Both the position numbers and the translations under genes were made by a program. Shown piece after piece: positions 5,980 through 8,551 of a DNA stretch of 8,551 bases; position 1 is the stretch's first letter, and every line of letters starts with the position of its first letter. The stretch is from Paracoccaceae bacterium (GTDB lineage: Bacteria; Pseudomonadota; Alphaproteobacteria; Rhodobacterales; Rhodobacteraceae), in contig JAPOSK010000137.1 of NCBI GenBank assembly GCA_026709725.1, forward strand, positions 1 to 8,551. The letters run 5' to 3'. A model generated the notes under the pieces. That model was given only the letters and a program-made list of their open reading frames with translations. It had not been told where the DNA came from and made no database searches.

Positions 5980-7518
5980 ATGGCGATACAAGCTGCTGAA
6001 ATCTCCTCCATTCTGAAGGATCAGATTCGCAATTTCGGTCAGGAGGCCGAAGTTGCGGAAATTGGTCGTGTTCTGAGTGTTGGGGACGGCATTGCCCGGG
6101 TTTTCGGACTTGACAACATTCAGGCCGGTGAGATGGTCGAGTTTCCCGGCGGCATTCGGGGCATGGCCCTCAATCTGGAGGTTGACAATGTCGGGATTGT
6201 CATTTTCGGTGATGATCGCAACATCAAGGAGGGTGATACGGTCAAGCGAACCGAGGCCATCGTTGATGTGCCGGTCGGTGATGCCCTGCTTGGCCGGGTC
6301 GTTGATGCGCTTGGGAATCCGATTGACAACAAGGGACCCGTTGCGACGACGGCGCGTTCTGTTGCCGATGTCAAGGCCCCCGGGATTATCCCTCGCCAGT
6401 CGGTGCATGAGCCTATGGCAACAGGTCTGAAATCGGTTGATGCCATGATTCCGATTGGTCGGGGGCAGCGGGAACTGATCATCGGGGATCGTCAAACCGG
6501 CAAGACCGCACTGGTGCTTGATACGATCCTGAACCAGAAATCCTACAATGATGCTGCCGGTGATGATGAATCAAAGAAACTCTACTGCATCTATGTCGCG
6601 ATTGGCCAGAAGCGCTCAACCGTCGCCCAGCTCGTGCGGCGGCTGGAGGAGAATGATGCGCTTGATTACACGATTGTGGTTGCCGCAACAGCCTCGGATC
6701 CGGCGCCGATGCAGTTTCTTGCACCCTATTCTGCAACAGCGATGGCAGAGAACTTCCGTGACAATGGCCGGCACGCGCTCATCATCTATGACGATCTCTC
6801 GAAACAGGCGGTTGCCTATCGGCAGATGTCGCTTCTCCTCCGCCGACCGCCGGGTCGCGAAGCCTATCCCGGTGATGTGTTCTATCTGCACTCCCGTCTT
6901 CTGGAGCGGGCTGCGAAACTCAATGCCGATTTCAAATCCGGTTCGCTGACGGCCCTGCCGATTATTGAGACCCAGGCCGGTGATCTGTCGGCTTATATTC
7001 CAACCAATGTGATTTCGATCACGGATGGGCAGATCTTCCTCGAGACGGAATTGTTTTACCAGGGCATCCGTCCTGCAGTGAACACAGGTCTCAGTGTTTC
7101 GCGGGTGGGGTCATCGGCGCAGACAGCGGCAATGAAGTCTGTGGCAGGGCGCGTGAAACTCGAGCTGGCGCAGTATCGTGAAATGGCTGCCTTTGCCCAG
7201 TTTGGCTCAGATCTTGATGCTGCAACGCAACGGTTGCTGAACCGGGGTGCCCGGCTGATGGAGATGATGAAACAGCCTCAGTACGCGCCGCTGACCAATG
7301 CCGAGATCGTCTGTGTCATCTTTGCCGGGACGCGCGGCTATCTCGACAGTCTGGACATTGGTGATGTTGTCCGTTTCGAGAGCGGCCTCGTCAATCATCT
7401 CCGGGCAAACTGCCGGGAACTGCTTGATGATATAACAACCAATGACCGCAAGGTTGAGGGTGAACTTGACGATGCGATCAAGGCTGCCGTCGAGGCCTAT
7501 GCCAAGAACTTTTCCTGA
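5980..7518 (+). CDS. atpA: F1F0 ATP synthase subunit alpha
   Basis: Alpha forms the non-catalytic nucleotide-binding half of the F1 hexamer and supplies an arginine to the catalytic sites on beta. The 512-residue product is full length. It has an N-terminal beta-barrel ([18 protein letters not shown], about 29-46), the P-loop GDRQTGKT (169-176), [16 protein letters not shown] (204-219), [20 protein letters not shown] (271-290), the alpha/beta family signature [10 protein letters not shown] (365-374) and Arg375 directly after it, the expected arginine finger, and a C-terminal helical domain to KNFS. ATG 5980 is preferred to the in-frame TTG at 5977; GAGG (5968-5971), within the end of atpH, lies eight bases before the ATG. 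Nothing in the sequence looks abnormal. Confidence 0.98.
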   Translation: MAIQAAEISSILKDQIRNFGQEAEVAEIGRVLSVGDGIARVFGLDNIQAGEMVEFPGGIRGMALNLEVDNVGIVIFGDDRNIKEGDTVKRTEAIVDVPVGDALLGRVVDALGNPIDNKGPVATTARSVADVKAPGIIPRQSVHEPMATGLKSVDAMIPIGRGQRELIIGDRQTGKTALVLDTILNQKSYNDAAGDDESKKLYCIYVAIGQKRSTVAQLVRRLEENDALDYTIVVAATASDPAPMQFLAPYSATAMAENFRDNGRHALIIYDDLSKQAVAYRQMSLLLRRPPGREAYPGDVFYLHSRLLERAAKLNADFKSGSLTALPIIETQAGDLSAYIPTNVISITDGQIFLETELFYQGIRPAVNTGLSVSRVGSSAQTAAMKSVAGRVKLELAQYREMAAFAQFGSDLDAATQRLLNRGARLMEMMKQPQYAPLTNAEIVCVIFAGTRGYLDSLDIGDVVRFESGLVNHLRANCRELLDDITTNDRKVEGELDDAIKAAVEAYAKNFS

Positions 7519-7573
7519 CCGGACACGCTCTCAAGGCCAAACCTCTCCCGAGGGTTACCAGAGGAATCGCTGA

Positions 7574-8455
7574 ATGCCCAGCCTCAAGGATCTCAAACTC
7601 AGGATTGAGACTGTCAAATCCACACGGAAGATCACGAGGGCCATGCAGATGGTTGCCGCTGCCAAACTGCGCCGTGCTCAGGAGGCGGCCGAGTCGGCCC
7701 GCCCGTATGCTGAACACCTCAACGCCATCATGGCCAATCTTTCCGCCGGTGCTGCCGGTTCAGGAAGTGCTCCGCCCGCACTCATCGGGACCGGACAGGA
7801 TCAGATCCATCTCCTGATCGCCGCGACATCTGAACGGGGTCTCTGCGGTGGATTCAATTCCTCCATTGTCAGGCTGGTCCGAAGTCATCTCCGCCAGCTG
7901 CGGTCGGATGGCAAGACGGTGAAAATCATTACGATCGGCAAGAAGGGTCGTGAGCAACTGAAGCGTGACTGCAGCGATCTCGTCATCGATCACGTCGATC
8001 TCTCGGGATATCGCGCAATCACTTATGACATCGCCCAGAAGATCGCAGAAGATGTCATGCGGCGTTTTGAGGCGGGTGAATTCGATGTGGGGACGGTGTT
8101 CTTCAGCCGATTCAGGTCAGTGATTTCCCAGATGCCTACAGCCATGCAGCTGATTCCGGCCAGGGTCGACGCGCCAGCCAACGACACGGGCACCGAATCC
8201 CGCTGCTACGAGTATGAGCCGGGAGAGGACGAGATCCTTGCCGAGCTGGTGCCAAGGGCGATCGCCAACCAGATCTTCACGGCTCTGCTGGAGAATTCAG
8301 CATCGGAGCAGGGGGCACGCATGTCGGCCATGGACAATGCCACACGCAATGCCGGGGAGATGATTGACAAGCTGACCATCGTGTACAATCGTTCGCGACA
8401 GGCAGCGATCACAAAGGAACTCATTGAAATCATTTCGGGTGCTGAAGCACTCTGA
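7574..8455 (+). CDS. atpG: F1F0 ATP synthase subunit gamma
   Basis: Gamma is the central rotating shaft of F1, a long antiparallel coiled coil made of the N- and C-terminal helices inside the alpha/beta ring. The 293-residue product is full length. Its N-terminal helix is recognisable ([20 protein letters not shown], from about residue 9), as is the conserved [13 protein letters not shown] (about 86-98). The C-terminal helix contains [17 protein letters not shown], and the protein ends with the gamma signature [14 protein letters not shown]. The ATG has GAGG (7561-7564) nine bases upstream. The 55-base gap after atpA shows no clear terminator or promoter, so co-transcription is likely. Confidence 0.97.
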   Translation: MPSLKDLKLRIETVKSTRKITRAMQMVAAAKLRRAQEAAESARPYAEHLNAIMANLSAGAAGSGSAPPALIGTGQDQIHLLIAATSERGLCGGFNSSIVRLVRSHLRQLRSDGKTVKIITIGKKGREQLKRDCSDLVIDHVDLSGYRAITYDIAQKIAEDVMRRFEAGEFDVGTVFFSRFRSVISQMPTAMQLIPARVDAPANDTGTESRCYEYEPGEDEILAELVPRAIANQIFTALLENSASEQGARMSAMDNATRNAGEMIDKLTIVYNRSRQAAITKELIEIISGAEAL

Positions 8456-8471
8456 GATCACGGAGATATGC

Positions 8472-8551
8472 ATGAATACACTTGCTGAAACGAGTCCATC
8501 CGACAATAAGGCCGATCCATCTGATGAGCAGGGCCAGGTCACACAGGTGAC
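8472..8551 (+). CDS. atpD: F1F0 ATP synthase subunit beta, first 26 codons (3' end outside the window)
   Basis: Beta carries the catalytic sites of F1. Only the start is present: ATG 8472, with GGAG (8462-8465) six bases upstream and a 16-base gap after the atpG stop. The first ~22 residues are polar (starting MNTLAETSPSDNKAD), like the N-terminal extension common in alphaproteobacterial beta subunits. They are followed by GQVTQV, where the conserved beta-barrel of this subunit begins. An ATG at 8468 in another frame stops after six codons and is discarded. The call rests mainly on position after atpG and on the last few residues. Confidence 0.88.
   Translation, partial: MNTLAETSPSDNKADPSDEQGQVTQV

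Noticed and set aside
5962..6495. 177-codon minus-strand ORF
   Set aside because: Antisense shadow of atpA; no recognisable domain.
7519..7573. Terminator or promoter between atpA and atpG
   Set aside because: Only a 4-bp CCTC/GAGG stem is visible, with no T-run and no promoter boxes; a simple operon spacer is enough.
1..8551. CRISPR array, tRNA, rRNA, insertion sequence or phage genes
   Set aside because: I saw no regularly spaced repeats, no tRNA-like cloverleaf, no rRNA segments and no transposase or integrase motifs on either strand.

Overview
The window looks like a piece of alphaproteobacterial chromosome. The F1 ATP synthase genes run in the order atpH-atpA-atpG-atpD, with no F0 genes in front. 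The protein sequences of AtpH, AtpA, AtpG, ClpA and GloB have an alphaproteobacterial look, and the start of AtpD carries the polar N-terminal extension common in that class. The DNA is moderately G+C-rich (estimated by eye in the mid-50s %), apart from one AT-rich spacer. I cannot name a genus.

Layout. (1) Positions 2-259 hold the C-terminal two thirds of a VapC-type PIN-domain toxin, cut by the window edge. (2) Positions 260-395 are an AT-rich spacer (42 G/C in 136 bases by my count) with short dyads. (3) Positions 401-919 are an open frame whose first ~140 codons match the C-terminal lobe of a HipA-type kinase. The N-terminal lobe is missing, so this is a remnant. (4) Positions 822-1097 hold no gene that I can see. 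(5) On the minus strand, 4366-1098, lie gloB (glyoxalase II), an unrecognised 39-codon ORF, and clpA, in that transcription order. The small ORF's stop overlaps clpA's TTG start. (6) A SAM-dependent methyltransferase starts on the plus strand only 23 bp from gloB's ATG, so the two are back to back. (7) Positions 5176-5418 are a structured intergenic region with a perfect 14-bp stem, a GC-rich dyad and a weak promoter candidate. (8) atpH, atpA, atpG and the first 26 codons of atpD fill the rest.

How the genes work together. The atp genes encode the catalytic F1 head and the stalk subunits (delta, alpha, gamma, beta) that couple proton flow to ATP synthesis; they are tightly packed and have clear ribosome-binding sites. 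ClpA is the AAA+ unfoldase that feeds ClpP, and GloB completes glutathione-dependent methylglyoxal detoxification. The methyltransferase beside gloB has no known substrate. The left end (vapC plus a broken hipA in AT-rich DNA) looks like the edge of a small accessory patch made of toxin-antitoxin debris. Most of the window is ordinary housekeeping sequence. The parts most worth a second look are the small ORF coupled to clpA, the absence of clpS in front of clpA, the hairpins before atpH and the hipA junction.
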